Positions 53,455 to 63,155 of a DNA stretch of 64,000 nucleotides are shown one piece after another. The position numbers and the translations under genes are program-made. The notes below the pieces were generated by a model that made no database searches, was not told the DNA's origin, and saw only the letters and a list, made by a program, of their open reading frames with translations. The stretch comes from GCA-020343675 sp964462945 (lineage in GTDB: Bacteria > Planctomycetota > Phycisphaerae > Sedimentisphaerales > Anaerobacaceae): assembly GCA_964462945.1 (NCBI GenBank), contig CAYWZW010000017.1, positions 1-64,000 on the forward strand, written 5' to 3'. Numbering within the stretch: position 1 is the stretch's first letter; each line of letters begins with the position of its first letter.

Positions 53455-54519
53455 ATGAACAACGAACAACGAACAACGAACGGTTTTACGCTCATCGAGT
53501 TGATGGTGGCTATTGGAATTCTGGCCATCGTTCTGTCTTTTGCGAGCGTCATCTTCAAAGTCAGCATTGGCGCCCATCGCACGGCCATGGCGAACGCTGA
53601 AATCATGCAGAAACTGCGAGCCATCACCAACCAGCTCAACGCCGACTTCAAGGGCCTCGACAAGGACGGCGAAATCTTCGTGGCCTGGGTTGCCAAGCCC
53701 CTGCCGGCGACGGCCGGCTATGAGGATAACGACTCTGACGGATACGAGAGATTCGATCGCATTATGTTCTTCGCAAACGGCGATTTCCAGTCCTATGGGG
53801 TCAGCCCGATGATTCGCGGCAACATGGCATGGGTCTGCTACATGATTGCTCGCAAAGGCCAAACAAGAGCCGAAGGGCAGGACCGGGCCGAACGAGTGCT
53901 CGCCAGAACCCAGCATATCCTGACGGCCGATCCGGCGCTGCCCGGCTTCCTGGACCCGAACAGCTTCACCGGCCCGCAATGGTTCCAGTGGAACAACCTC
54001 TATGAATATGACAAGATATCCTGCGAGGCATGGAAGAGGATTCCCTGGGCGAACAAGCAGGACATGCTGTCCGTGATTACCGATATCAAGGTCGGGACCA
54101 GCGCCGTCAGCGACCAGGTCAAAGGCGCCATGGTGGACCCGGCGGACGCCAATTCGATTCACATGCTCTTGTGTGAAGGCGTGGGCGAGTTCAAGATTCA
54201 AAGCTGGTACGATGCACAGCAGAAATGGATTCCGGAGGTTGACCCGGATGGCGACGGGAATCCCAATAATGACACGCATTTCTACCTGATGGACCCCACT
54301 GACCCCAATACCGTGCCGGGTGTCCTGTATCCTTATCCGCCTTACGGCGGGGTCGCCATCAACCATATCAGCTACCCGAGAGACCAGGTCGATAGGGCCC
54401 ATTTTGACGCGATCCCGGGACTTGGACGCGCGCTGAAGTTTACTTTCACGCTCTTCGATTCTAAAGGAATTATAGCGCAAGGCAGAACCTTTACGCACAT
54501 TGTTTACATAGGCAATTGA
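53455..54519 (+). CDS. GspJ-like minor pseudopilin
   Basis: A 354-aa prepilin. Leader MNNEQRTTN and motif GFTLIELMVAIGILAIVLSF. The leader is encoded by a tandem AACAACG-type repeat just after the ATG (53455). The body carries ITNQLNADFKGLDKDGEIF as in GspJ. In-frame codons upstream, overlapping the GspI-like gene, are rejected. The 4-nt gap to the previous stop indicates tight coupling. Confidence 0.8.
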   Translation: MNNEQRTTNGFTLIELMVAIGILAIVLSFASVIFKVSIGAHRTAMANAEIMQKLRAITNQLNADFKGLDKDGEIFVAWVAKPLPATAGYEDNDSDGYERFDRIMFFANGDFQSYGVSPMIRGNMAWVCYMIARKGQTRAEGQDRAERVLARTQHILTADPALPGFLDPNSFTGPQWFQWNNLYEYDKISCEAWKRIPWANKQDMLSVITDIKVGTSAVSDQVKGAMVDPADANSIHMLLCEGVGEFKIQSWYDAQQKWIPEVDPDGDGNPNNDTHFYLMDPTDPNTVPGVLYPYPPYGGVAINHISYPRDQVDRAHFDAIPGLGRALKFTFTLFDSKGIIAQGRTFTHIVYIGN

Positions 54520-54529
54520 GTTGCTGAAA

Positions 54530-57052
54530 ATGAAAACGGCAGACAAGAAACTCGCAGCAGACGCACTTTCCGGCGGCTCCGCCCTCATCCTGGCGGTGGT
54601 CCTGACCAGCTTGCTGGCCATCGTGGGCGTGCTGTTTGTCATAGCGTCCCGTGTGGATAACATGGCAACATCGGCCGTCTCGGAAACCAAGGAGCTGGAC
54701 TTCGCCGTCGAAACGGTCGTGGCCGAGATATCGCGGGAGCTGGTCTTGGACGTCCCCGGTGTGGCCGGTCAGGAGTACGGCGACTATCCTGATGCCAATG
54801 ACATCTGGCTGGCGGCCCTTGAGCCTTATCAGTCGGGCGGCAACTATTACCGGCGGCAGATAAGTGACCTGTACAACAACCTGGACCCGAATTTGCAGGC
54901 TGTAGTTGTCCCGGACCGTCAGGATGCCGGCGTTATGGGTGAGGCCGTAGCCGCAGATGCCGATGGCGACGGTGTGGCCGATTCGCGATGGGCCATTATA
55001 CCGGACATAAGCAGCACCAAAGGCAAACCCATCTACGCCGCCATCAGAATTGTCGATAACGGGGCCATGCTGAACGCCAATACGGCTTTCAAGTTCTATC
55101 CGGGCGATCCGAACACGACCATATTGGCCCTGGGCGGCTCCAGCCAATTGCAGATAAACCTCATGGCCGTAGCCGGCGCACCGGGACAACCCCCCGCCGC
55201 AGCGGATGAGACGAATCTGCTTATGGCCAGGGCAAATTCAGGCGCCGGCGTTGACCCGTTCAATCTGCGCGCGTACGAGCAGAATGTAATTTGGCGTTAC
55301 GACGAGCCCAACGGGCCTTACACGCCCTTCGATATTTCCGATGAGCTGGAGCTTCGTTACAGATTCCTGTTGAATCACAGCGACATCGACACGCGCCTGG
55401 AGCAATGGGGAGGACACTTCAGGAGCAATGCACTGTCCACGCCCATCACCTCCGCCGGAGGACCGCTGGACGCCTGGTTCCAAAGAGCCGGCGACAGCAG
55501 CGGCCTGGACCCGAATTACGCGTATCGACATGTCACCACCACCCACAATATGGATCGGATCATCAATCCCGCCGGGCAGACCTTGAACGGCGGAAAGATG
55601 ATCAACGTCAATATCGCCGATGAGAATCTGCTGTATGAGGCGATACGGGAAGCCCTGCAGGGCATCGACCCCAACCTTGCACGCGGCGACGGGCTGGCCG
55701 CCCAATTAGCGGTCAATATCGTCGATCTTCGCGATCACAATACAGACGTGACCGTTCTGCCGGCGGGCGCCACCACGTACTACGGCTTCGAGGCCCAGCC
55801 GTTCATCAGCGAGATAGGCTTCAGGATCAGCCGGACGAGCGCGGACGTTCCGGCGAATAACTATTTTGCGGTCGAGCTTTACAATCCATTCGACACGGAT
55901 ATTCCGCTGGGCTCTTTCAGGCTGGAGCTCCGCCGCCAAACCGGCGAAGTCGTCGGCACGATCAACCTGGCGGGCTACGCAATAGCGGATGGGAGCCGAT
56001 TTGTAATCACCAACGGCGCTGCGGCCTCAAGTGCTTTTGGCGTCTCGGGTTTAATGTCCACCGGCGGCGGCAAAGAAGACCCCGGTTTGGTCCTGGCGGT
56101 ATATAATCGTGTTGCGAATTCGGACCCGCCTGCGTATGCGTTAAGAGAGAGATACGACCTCTGGCTTCTGAGGAGGATATCCGTTTCAGACATCTATCTC
56201 GACCGGCAGCAAACGGCAGATTCCTGGTTCACTTGGGATAGTGCTGCGAATGTTTCGCAGTCCTACGGCCGGGCAGACAACAATTGGAATGTCGTGTACC
56301 AGAATTTGACAGCCGCGAGCAACACATTGGGCAACGCGAACGGACTAAACGGAACGCGAAAGAACTACAACTTCTACGATTTTGCAAATGCCATGGGCTC
56401 CTTTGTGTCGGTGGGTGACATAGCAAGGGCGTTTATCGTGGCGCCGAGCCCTGACCCATGCGATATGATTGGCGTGACGCTTGCCCCGGAGCCCCCGGAA
56501 GAGCAGGTCCGGCTCGATTTGCGGAATCCCGCGTTTGCAAAAATCTTTCAATATCTGACGGTCATCGACCCGGCCGAGCACGGCCACCCACGGGAGGAGA
56601 CCCGGGTAAAAGGCCGAGTCAATATCAATACGGCCCCATCGTTTGTGATCGCCCAGTTGCCCTGGATGGAGCTTCAAATTGCCCAGGCGATAGTAACGTA
56701 TCGAGACGCGATAGCGGGAGCTTTTGAAAGTACGGCTGCGCTGATGCAGGTTCCCGAGATGGGTTACTATGCGCTGGACCCGGCGTACGCCGCCGTCGAT
56801 TTGGACCGGCTGCCCGATCTTACGCCCAGCGACGGAGCGGTGAGCGACTTTGAGGAACGGGACGTCATTTTCGCACGGATCAGCAATATCGTCACCGTGC
56901 GAAGCGACGTCTTCACTGCCTACATTCTCGTTCGTATCGGCGCCGACGGCCCGCAGAAAAGGGTCTTAGCCATACTCGACAGAAGCCAGGTGACATCCCC
57001 CGGCGACAAAGTGAAAATCGTCGCCTTGCACGCGGTCCCCGACCCAAGGTAG
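54530..57052 (+). CDS. GspK-like pseudopilin/tip protein
   Basis: An 840-aa protein, much larger than classical GspK (about 330 aa). It begins with a hydrophobic stretch near the N-terminus (GSALILAVVLTSLLAIVGVLF) lacking the usual Glu5. The C-terminus has helix-hairpin-helix features of GspK: RVNINTAPSFVIAQLP and QAIVTYRDAIAGAFES. The middle contains beta-rich segments typical of planctomycete versions. The ATG at 54530 is chosen over the TTG at 54521. It ends the block; its TAG (57050-57052) merges with the start of the adjacent repeat element. Confidence 0.76.
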   Translation: MKTADKKLAADALSGGSALILAVVLTSLLAIVGVLFVIASRVDNMATSAVSETKELDFAVETVVAEISRELVLDVPGVAGQEYGDYPDANDIWLAALEPYQSGGNYYRRQISDLYNNLDPNLQAVVVPDRQDAGVMGEAVAADADGDGVADSRWAIIPDISSTKGKPIYAAIRIVDNGAMLNANTAFKFYPGDPNTTILALGGSSQLQINLMAVAGAPGQPPAAADETNLLMARANSGAGVDPFNLRAYEQNVIWRYDEPNGPYTPFDISDELELRYRFLLNHSDIDTRLEQWGGHFRSNALSTPITSAGGPLDAWFQRAGDSSGLDPNYAYRHVTTTHNMDRIINPAGQTLNGGKMINVNIADENLLYEAIREALQGIDPNLARGDGLAAQLAVNIVDLRDHNTDVTVLPAGATTYYGFEAQPFISEIGFRISRTSADVPANNYFAVELYNPFDTDIPLGSFRLELRRQTGEVVGTINLAGYAIADGSRFVITNGAAASSAFGVSGLMSTGGGKEDPGLVLAVYNRVANSDPPAYALRERYDLWLLRRISVSDIYLDRQQTADSWFTWDSAANVSQSYGRADNNWNVVYQNLTAASNTLGNANGLNGTRKNYNFYDFANAMGSFVSVGDIARAFIVAPSPDPCDMIGVTLAPEPPEEQVRLDLRNPAFAKIFQYLTVIDPAEHGHPREETRVKGRVNINTAPSFVIAQLPWMELQIAQAIVTYRDAIAGAFESTAALMQVPEMGYYALDPAYAAVDLDRLPDLTPSDGAVSDFEERDVIFARISNIVTVRSDVFTAYILVRIGADGPQKRVLAILDRSQVTSPGDKVKIVALHAVPDPR

Positions 57053-57512
57053 AAGATTTTCGATTGCCGATTGCCGATTTCAGCTCTTGTGCTTTGCGGT
57101 TTGACGGGACTTGGCCATAATCGCGGTCAGCTCATCAGCCTCGGCATGCAATCCTGCCACCTGTCTTGACGATTTTAGCTTCAACAAGCATCTCAAGCCA
57201 GTATGCCGATTCATCAGCTTCTTCTTCGACTGTTCCAAGTTTAGCAATGAATTCTGCTTTCGACCTGCCACGGCACGCAGCGCGGTAATTTGCGCCCACC
57301 GACGTCCCACAACGTAGTAATTGACCACCTGTCGTTGTAGCGGTCTTGGTGTTCGGAAGGCTCTCTACGAGCCGGATCACTCGAAGACCAAATTGCTTCG
57401 TTCTATTCTTTAGTTCATCAGGGGTCATGGGCTTGAATTCTCCTGCTGGATTATGGTTTCTTCTGTTTAAAATCGCCAATCGCCAATCGGCAATCGAAAA
57501 CCGAAAATCTTC
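57052..57512. mobile_element. Four-helix-bundle (S23/IVP) element with iteron-like inverted ends
   Basis: A 461-bp unit lying between two convergent genes. Left end 57052-57080 reads GAAGATTTTCG then ATTGCCGATTGCCGATTT. Right end 57470-57512, reverse-complemented, reads GAAGATTTTCGGTTTTCG then ATTGCCGATTGGCGATTGG and CGATTT. Both ends have the same outer 11 bp and heptameric CGATTGC repeats. The unit encloses a damaged four-helix-bundle gene. The outer borders fall on the stop codons of the gspK-like and the inositol monophosphatase genes. Confidence 0.6.
57080..57428 (-). pseudogene. Frame-shifted four-helix-bundle protein (23S rRNA intervening-sequence protein family)
   Basis: The first frame, from ATG 57428, encodes MTPDELKNRTKQFGLRVIRL, then LLRCGTSVGANYRAACRGRS, then AKLGTVEEEADESAYWLEML, which is the S23/IVP four-helix-bundle family. 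It stops early at GGRIACRG. A second frame carries the missing C-terminal helix, LHAEADELTAIMAKSRQTAK. A one-base change near 57150-57170 therefore splits the gene. AGGAG is 10 nt before the ATG. The family is often found in 23S rRNA intervening sequences and in small mobile units. Confidence 0.72.
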
Positions 57513-58326
57513 AATGTCTTAGCATCTCTATGATTTGGCCGTGCACTTTCTTGTTGGCTGTTACGACCTGGAATCGGCGCCCGTCGTAGCGGTCCAGATC
57601 GACGGGAAATACTCTGCCCCCCTGCCAGTCCGTGATGACGGCTCCCGCCGCCTCGGCGATGACGGCCCCGGCTGCGATGTCCCAGAGCTTGGGCGTGCCG
57701 GCGATCGTCGCAATCATGCCGCCCTTTGCCACGTATGCCAACTGCAGGGCCGTCGAGCCCAGGTTGCGAAATCTCGTCCGCTGCATAAGCTCACAGGCCC
57801 AGCCCGGCACGCCGTCGTCAAAATGGCTTTCCAGACCCACGCTGGCGAATCTGTCTATCGTCTCTTCGCTGGCGTTTATTCGCCTGCCGTTCAATTGTGC
57901 CTCGCCGCCCTTGACGGCGGTGAACATGGACTCCGTAGCCGGCTCGAAAATCACCCCCACAACCGGCTCGCCTTCGTACACAACGCCGATACTCACGGCA
58001 AAAAACAGCATACCGTGCGCAAAATTGTTCGTCCCGTCTATCGGGTCGATAACCCACCAGAGCCGCTCTCGCCCCCGTGGGGGCTGTTTGAACATCTTGC
58101 CGTCATCGCCTTCCTCAGCGATGAAGCCGTGATCGGGATGGCTCTCTTTGATTCGGTCGATGATGATTTTCTGACAGTGGGCATCGGCCTGGGTGACCAG
58201 CTCGGCGCCGTTCTTAACCGAGACCTTGACATAGTCAATTTCTTCCATCGCCCGCCGGCCCGCCAGCCGTGCCGCTACGATGGCCGTCTCCAACATGTCG
58301 CTCAGATCGCTCTGCCCTAATGCCAT
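57511..58326 (-). CDS. Inositol monophosphatase-family phosphatase
   Basis: A 271-aa Mg2+-dependent sugar phosphatase. Metal motifs are EEGDDGK (E/E site), WVIDPIDGTNNFAHG (DPxDGTxNF) and KLWDIAAGAVIAEAAGA (WDxAAG). The family hydrolyses inositol phosphates, fructose-1,6-bisphosphate or histidinol-phosphate; the substrate cannot be fixed from sequence. Its stop codon overlaps the repeat element at 57052-57512, and it is divergent from the DUF2752 gene (57 bp apart). Confidence 0.88.
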   Translation of the reverse strand: MALGQSDLSDMLETAIVAARLAGRRAMEEIDYVKVSVKNGAELVTQADAHCQKIIIDRIKESHPDHGFIAEEGDDGKMFKQPPRGRERLWWVIDPIDGTNNFAHGMLFFAVSIGVVYEGEPVVGVIFEPATESMFTAVKGGEAQLNGRRINASEETIDRFASVGLESHFDDGVPGWACELMQRTRFRNLGSTALQLAYVAKGGMIATIAGTPKLWDIAAGAVIAEAAGAVITDWQGGRVFPVDLDRYDGRRFQVVTANKKVHGQIIEMLRH

Positions 58327-58383
58327 ATCTTCTTATCCGCCCCTGACCTTGACATAACCGTTACGCCGCCCTATTCTAACGCC

Positions 58384-58854
58384 GTGATTCAAACGAGCCA
58401 ACAGCAAAATAGGCCGAAATGTTCCTGTCGGGCATCGTTTCAGCAGCGGATTGTCGCGGCCGTTATCTGCCTTGCCATCGCTGCTTTTTTCGGCGTCTTT
58501 GCCCTGGCGGGACGCTACAACATCAACGTGGGCCGATGGCTTGGCTACTGCGGGTTCCAGCAAAGGACCGGCCTTCCGTGTCCGAGCTGCGGCATGACCA
58601 CCGCCACACTCGCCTTCGCCCAGGGCAAAATCGTTGAGGCGTTCTACATCCAGCCGGCGTGCGGCCTGTTGTGCTCCCTGATGGCCGTCACGGCATTCGT
58701 GGCGTTCATTGTGGCTGTCTTTGGAGTGTATTTCGGCTTTATCCGGCGTTTTTTCGCGGAAGTCAAGCTCAGATACATGATTTTGGCCCTGATAATCATC
58801 GTCGCCGCCGGCTGGGCGGTCACGTTAGCCCGAGCCCTGGCGGCACGGAGTTGA
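58384..58854 (+). CDS. DUF2752 membrane protein
   Basis: A 156-aa protein with three to four hydrophobic helices. The family signature is GLPCPSCGMTTATLAFAQG, with the CPxCG cysteine pair, followed by AFYIQPACGLLCSLMAV. GTG start at 58384. DUF2752 proteins are inner-membrane proteins of unknown function, and the two cysteines may bind metal or form a disulfide. Confidence 0.8.
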   Translation: MIQTSQQQNRPKCSCRASFQQRIVAAVICLAIAAFFGVFALAGRYNINVGRWLGYCGFQQRTGLPCPSCGMTTATLAFAQGKIVEAFYIQPACGLLCSLMAVTAFVAFIVAVFGVYFGFIRRFFAEVKLRYMILALIIIVAAGWAVTLARALAARS

Positions 58855-59172
58855 GAATCAGCGATTGAAGAATGGGGACTTAAAGAGTCCGTATTCTTGC
58901 AGGTGTTCCTTCTTGCTTCTCTGACCAGCCCATAGCAATCCGATACGGGGCGATTTTTCCTTGACGAGCGGCCCTCTAATCTGGTATAAGTAAGCGTGTT
59001 GCCATCTGAAGATTGTCTGTCTTCATCTTGTGGCTTTTTGACCGGGCCTTCATGTCGGTCCATTTGGAGAAAGGAGGTGTCGAATCGCGAGGAATCAGCG
59101 TAGGCGAATGATGACCAAATCTTGTAAGGATCACCAACCGTTTTAATGTTAACTTTTTGAAGGAGGATTATC
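58855..59172. other. Gap before the LamG protein gene
   Basis: About 320 bp with no gene seen. The only clear signal is AAGGAGG at its end, 6 nt before the LamG protein ATG. Confidence 0.45.
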
Positions 59173-61362
59173 ATGCGTAAACAATTAATTTGCTCAACGT
59201 TTTTCGTTCTGGTGTTGGGTCTGGTTCTGACAAGCACGGCTAAGGCAGATCTGGTAGGTCGCTGGACGCTCGATGAAGGTTCCGGCACCACGATATCGGA
59301 TTCGAGCGGTAACGGCAACAACGGGACTATCGTGGGCAAACCCACATGGATCGCCGGTATCCAGAAGACAGCCCTGGAGTTCCATGGCTTGGGCGCCGCC
59401 GGCGGTGGCGGGGACTATATCAATTGCGGCAATGGCGCCAGCCTGGATATCACTGGTCCGACCTCCATAGCCCTCTGGATAAGACCCGACGCCGATGACC
59501 CGGAGGGAAAGGGCACGGAGACGGCGCCGATGGCCAAGGCGATGAGCGGGATGAGTCCCAGTTGGAGCTTTCAGGTTCGATACGGCTGGGGCGGCCCTCA
59601 GCCCTACATGGCGTTCACATTCAATACGTCGCCCAGGGCCTGGGCCTTCGTCGGCAAAAAGCTGGTTCGCAACGAGTGGTGCCACATCTCGTGCACGTAT
59701 GACGGCACGACGCTGACCACCTATCTCAATGCAGAGGCAACCGAATCAACCCCAATGGGCCCAATTACCAGCAGTCCCACTCCTGTCCTCATCGGCTCCG
59801 ACGGGTGGGGCTGTGATTGGATTGGTGCAATCGACGATGTCAGGATGTACAACCATGCCTTGTCGGAGGGCGAGATACTGGGCACCATGGCAGGCGAGGT
59901 ATGGCCATACGCCTACGGCCCCAATCCCGAAGATGGCGCTCTGCTGACCGACACGTGGGTGAATCTTTCCTGGAAGCCGGGAGGCTATGCGGTCTCACAC
60001 GATGTGTATCTGGGCGATAATCTCAGCGACGTAGAGCAGGCAACCCATGACTCAGCCGTGTTCCGAGGCAACCAGACGGGACTGTTTTTCGTTGCCGGCT
60101 TTCCGGGTTTTGCCTATCCGGACGGGCTCGTCCCGGGCACAACTTACTACTGGCGAATTGACGAAGTCAACGCCGCCGAGCCCAACAGTCCATGGAAGGG
60201 CGACGTTTGGCGCTTCTCGATTCCGCCCAAGACAGCTTATAATCCCAGCCCGGCCGACGGAGCGCAGTTCGTAGGGCCGGATGATGTGACGCTGACCTGG
60301 ACGCCGGGATTCGGCGCAAAGCTGCACCACGTGTACCTCAGCACGAATCTTGCGGATGTCGAAGCCGACGCGCCCGGCGCGTACAAAGGACCTTCGGGCG
60401 TTGCGAAGTTCGGACCCACCAAGCTGGAAGCAGAGAAGGTCTATTACTGGCGAATCGATGAATTCGACGGGACCTCGACATATAAAGGGGGTATCTGGGC
60501 CTTCACGACGCCCGGCGCCGCGGGCAATCCGCAGCCGGCCAACGGCGCTGTGGGTGTGCAGATGGTCGCGAAGCTAAACTGGACGCCGGCAACGAGTGCC
60601 GCGTCGCACGACGTTTACTTCGGCACGGATAAAGAGGCTGTCAAGAACGCCACGACCGCTTCGCCGGAATACAAAGGCAGCAAGGCCAAAGGCTCCGAGA
60701 GCTACGATCCCGGCAAGCTCGCCTGGTACACGCCTTACTACTGGCGCGTCGATGCGGTCTATAATACAGGCACGGTGAAGGGCCTTGTCTGGAGCTTTAC
60801 GACGGCCGACTTCCTGCTCGTGGATGACTTTGAGTCCTACAATGACCTTGATCCACCGGACCCGGCGAGCAACAGGATATTCGACAAATGGATAGACGGT
60901 TTTGCGACTCCGACGACGAACGGGGCTCTGGTGGGCAATGACATGCCTCCTTACGCCGAGCGCACGATTGTTCACAGCGGCAGCCAGTCGATGCCCTATC
61001 GCTATGACAACACTAACAAGACTTCCGAGGCGACCTTGACGTTAGTCTATCCGCGTGATTGGACCGAGGAAGGGGTTGGGCAGTTGTCGCTGTGGTTCAG
61101 AGGCGCCGCGGCGAATGCCGCTGAGCGGATGTATGTTGCCCTCAACGGAAATGCGGTGGTCTATCATGCCGATCCGAAGGCGGCGCAGACCGCAACATGG
61201 ACCGAGTGGGTCATCGACCTGCAGGGATTCCAGGGTGTGACCCTCACGAACGTCAATACGATCACCATTGGCTTCGGCACAAAGAATAGTCCCGCGGCCG
61301 GCGGCTCAGGCAAGATGTACTTCGACGACATCCGGCTCTATCGCCCGACAACAGCACCTTGA
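59173..61362 (+). CDS. Exported LamG-domain modular protein
   Basis: A 729-aa secreted protein. Signal peptide: MRKQLICSTFFVLVLGLVLT, cut near AKA. A LamG/concanavalin-like jelly roll spans about 27-245 (LVGRWTLDEGSGTTISDSSG, WCHISCTYDGTTLTTYLN, DDVRMYNHALSEGEI). Three fibronectin-like repeats follow, each starting NP.P..GA and ending VYFG/YLG...TYYWRIDE. The C-terminal 180 residues form a carbohydrate-binding-like domain: FLLVDDFESYNDLDPPDP, YVALNGNAVVYHADPKA, MYFDDIRLYRP. No catalytic domain or dockerin is present, so a surface or matrix polysaccharide-binding role is likely. Good Shine-Dalgarno. Confidence 0.85.
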   Translation: MRKQLICSTFFVLVLGLVLTSTAKADLVGRWTLDEGSGTTISDSSGNGNNGTIVGKPTWIAGIQKTALEFHGLGAAGGGGDYINCGNGASLDITGPTSIALWIRPDADDPEGKGTETAPMAKAMSGMSPSWSFQVRYGWGGPQPYMAFTFNTSPRAWAFVGKKLVRNEWCHISCTYDGTTLTTYLNAEATESTPMGPITSSPTPVLIGSDGWGCDWIGAIDDVRMYNHALSEGEILGTMAGEVWPYAYGPNPEDGALLTDTWVNLSWKPGGYAVSHDVYLGDNLSDVEQATHDSAVFRGNQTGLFFVAGFPGFAYPDGLVPGTTYYWRIDEVNAAEPNSPWKGDVWRFSIPPKTAYNPSPADGAQFVGPDDVTLTWTPGFGAKLHHVYLSTNLADVEADAPGAYKGPSGVAKFGPTKLEAEKVYYWRIDEFDGTSTYKGGIWAFTTPGAAGNPQPANGAVGVQMVAKLNWTPATSAASHDVYFGTDKEAVKNATTASPEYKGSKAKGSESYDPGKLAWYTPYYWRVDAVYNTGTVKGLVWSFTTADFLLVDDFESYNDLDPPDPASNRIFDKWIDGFATPTTNGALVGNDMPPYAERTIVHSGSQSMPYRYDNTNKTSEATLTLVYPRDWTEEGVGQLSLWFRGAAANAAERMYVALNGNAVVYHADPKAAQTATWTEWVIDLQGFQGVTLTNVNTITIGFGTKNSPAAGGSGKMYFDDIRLYRPTTAP

Positions 61363-61399
61363 GACGACGATGTGATTGTGAACGTCTCTTGCAGCTCTT

Positions 61400-61437
61400 G
61401 GGGCCTGTGCCGATTTCTTCGGCACAGGCCCCGTTTT
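61400..61437 (+). terminator. Rho-independent terminator of the LamG gene
   Basis: GGGGCCTGTGCCGA (61400-61413) pairs perfectly with TCGGCACAGGCCCC (61419-61432) around a TTTCT loop. The 14-bp stem is followed by GTTTTCT. It lies 38 bp after the LamG stop codon. Confidence 0.85.
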
Positions 61438-61563
61438 CTATCAGCCCCGCCAAAGGACAGAAGGGCTGAATACTTTGGCTCTTGGCGCTCTTGCTATTTC
61501 CCACTACGGCGGCTACAATGTGCGTTCCAAGATTGAGAATCATGGTTTTTTTGGAGTCAGGAA

Positions 61564-63153
61564 ATGATCAAGGTTCTGATTACGGACAAATTGGCACAGG
61601 AAGGGATTGACCTGCTAAACGGGATGGACGGCGTCGAAACCGTCGTCAAGACGGGCATAAGCGAGGATGAGCTGGCGCAGATTATCGGTGACCATGACGG
61701 CCTGATCATCCGAAGCGGCACAAAGGTGACCGCAAAGGTGCTCAGCCGCCCCGGTAAGCTCAAGGCCATCGCCCGGGCCGGCGTTGGGATCGACAACGTC
61801 GAGGTCCCCGAGGCCACGCGCAAAGGCATCCTGGTGATGAATACGCCGGGCGGTAACACGCTCAGCGCCGCCGAGCACACGATGGCCCTCATCCTGGCCA
61901 TGAGCCGGAATATCGTCTCAGCCTGCAACAGCCTCAAGGGCGGCGCCTGGGACAGAAAAAAATATACGGGCAATCAGTTGAACAATAAAGTGCTCGGCTT
62001 GATCGGACTTGGCCGGATCGGCATGGCCGTGGCCGGAATGGCCAGAGGTTTCAATATGAAAATCCTGGGGCACGACCCGTTTGCCGCACCAACCGACGCG
62101 GAAAAACTCGGCATTGAAGTGACCGACGATATCAACAGGATTTTCAGAGAGGCGGATTTCATCAGCGTCCACGTGCCGAAAAATGAGCAGACGCTGAACA
62201 TGATCGGCGCCGAGCAAATTCGCATGATGAAGCCGGGCGTGCGATTAATCAACTGCGCCCGGGGCGGGATCATTAACGAGGACGCCCTCTACGAGGCCCT
62301 CGCCGAAAAGCGTATTGCCGGTGCTGCCCTCGACGTTTTCCCCAAGGAGCCGCCGGAGGACATGCGTTTCGCCGGGTTCGAGCATTGCATCGTTACGCCG
62401 CACTTGGGCGCCAGCACGGAGGAGGCTCAAATCGAGGTCGCCGTCGAAGCGGCCCAGATTCTCGTTGACGCGATCAAGGGCGGGCCGGTGAGAAATGCCC
62501 TGAACGCTCCATCCACGGCCGGGGCGATGCCGCCGGTTGTCAGTCGGTACGCCGAGCTGGCCCGGCGAATCGGCACCCTCGTCAGCACCATTGGGCCGGG
62601 TCAGATCAAAAAGATTCAGGTCCAGTATCGCGGTTCCATCGCCGAGGCGGCGGTCGAGCCGGTTACGCTCAACTTCGCCGTTGGCCTGCTGCAGAAGCAT
62701 TTCGAGATGCCGCTGAATATGGTCAACACGCCGGTCCTGGCCAAAGAACGCGGCATCAGCATCGATGAGACAAAGAACGCCGACGTCAAGGACGTTGTAG
62801 CGAGCTTCAACGCCAGAGTCGTGACCGACAAGGTGACGCGCACCGTCACCGGGTCGATCTTCGGCGGGGCCCTGCTGCGCATCATCGAGATTGACGGCTT
62901 CAATATTGAAATCACGCCGCAGGGAACCGTTTTGGTCATTTTCAACGACGACAAGCCCGGCGTGATCGGCGCCGTCGGAACCGTCTGCGGCAAGCACAAC
63001 ATCAATATCTGCACGATGGGCGTCGGGCAGAAGCCTGCCGAGCAGAAGGCCGTGCTGGCCGTCAGTCTCGATAAGGAACCGGATACAAAAGCGATTGAAG
63101 AGCTGGCGGGCCTTGATTTCGTGAACGAGATCTATGTCTGCAAGCTCGATTGA
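61564..63153 (+). CDS. serA: D-3-phosphoglycerate dehydrogenase
   Basis: First enzyme of serine synthesis: oxidises 3-phosphoglycerate to 3-phosphohydroxypyruvate with NAD+. A 529-aa long-type SerA. The Rossmann motif is GLIGLGRIGMAVAGMARGF, with the D at the end of the second strand (ILGHDP). Catalytic residues: Arg in NCARGGIINEDAL, Glu in FPKEPPED, His in VTPHLGAST. After about 320 comes the intervening domain, and the C-terminal ACT domain (VLVIFNDDKPGVIGAVG, NINICTMGVGQ) for serine feedback. GGAG is 7 nt before the ATG. It stands alone. Confidence 0.93.
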   Translation: MIKVLITDKLAQEGIDLLNGMDGVETVVKTGISEDELAQIIGDHDGLIIRSGTKVTAKVLSRPGKLKAIARAGVGIDNVEVPEATRKGILVMNTPGGNTLSAAEHTMALILAMSRNIVSACNSLKGGAWDRKKYTGNQLNNKVLGLIGLGRIGMAVAGMARGFNMKILGHDPFAAPTDAEKLGIEVTDDINRIFREADFISVHVPKNEQTLNMIGAEQIRMMKPGVRLINCARGGIINEDALYEALAEKRIAGAALDVFPKEPPEDMRFAGFEHCIVTPHLGASTEEAQIEVAVEAAQILVDAIKGGPVRNALNAPSTAGAMPPVVSRYAELARRIGTLVSTIGPGQIKKIQVQYRGSIAEAAVEPVTLNFAVGLLQKHFEMPLNMVNTPVLAKERGISIDETKNADVKDVVASFNARVVTDKVTRTVTGSIFGGALLRIIEIDGFNIEITPQGTVLVIFNDDKPGVIGAVGTVCGKHNINICTMGVGQKPAEQKAVLAVSLDKEPDTKAIEELAGLDFVNEIYVCKLD

Positions 63154-63155
63154 TT

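Noticed and set aside
53446..54690. 414-codon minus-strand frame over the GspJ/GspK-like genes
   Set aside because: It is the reverse of a conserved pseudopilin gene with leader and motif; no recognisable domain in the antisense reading.
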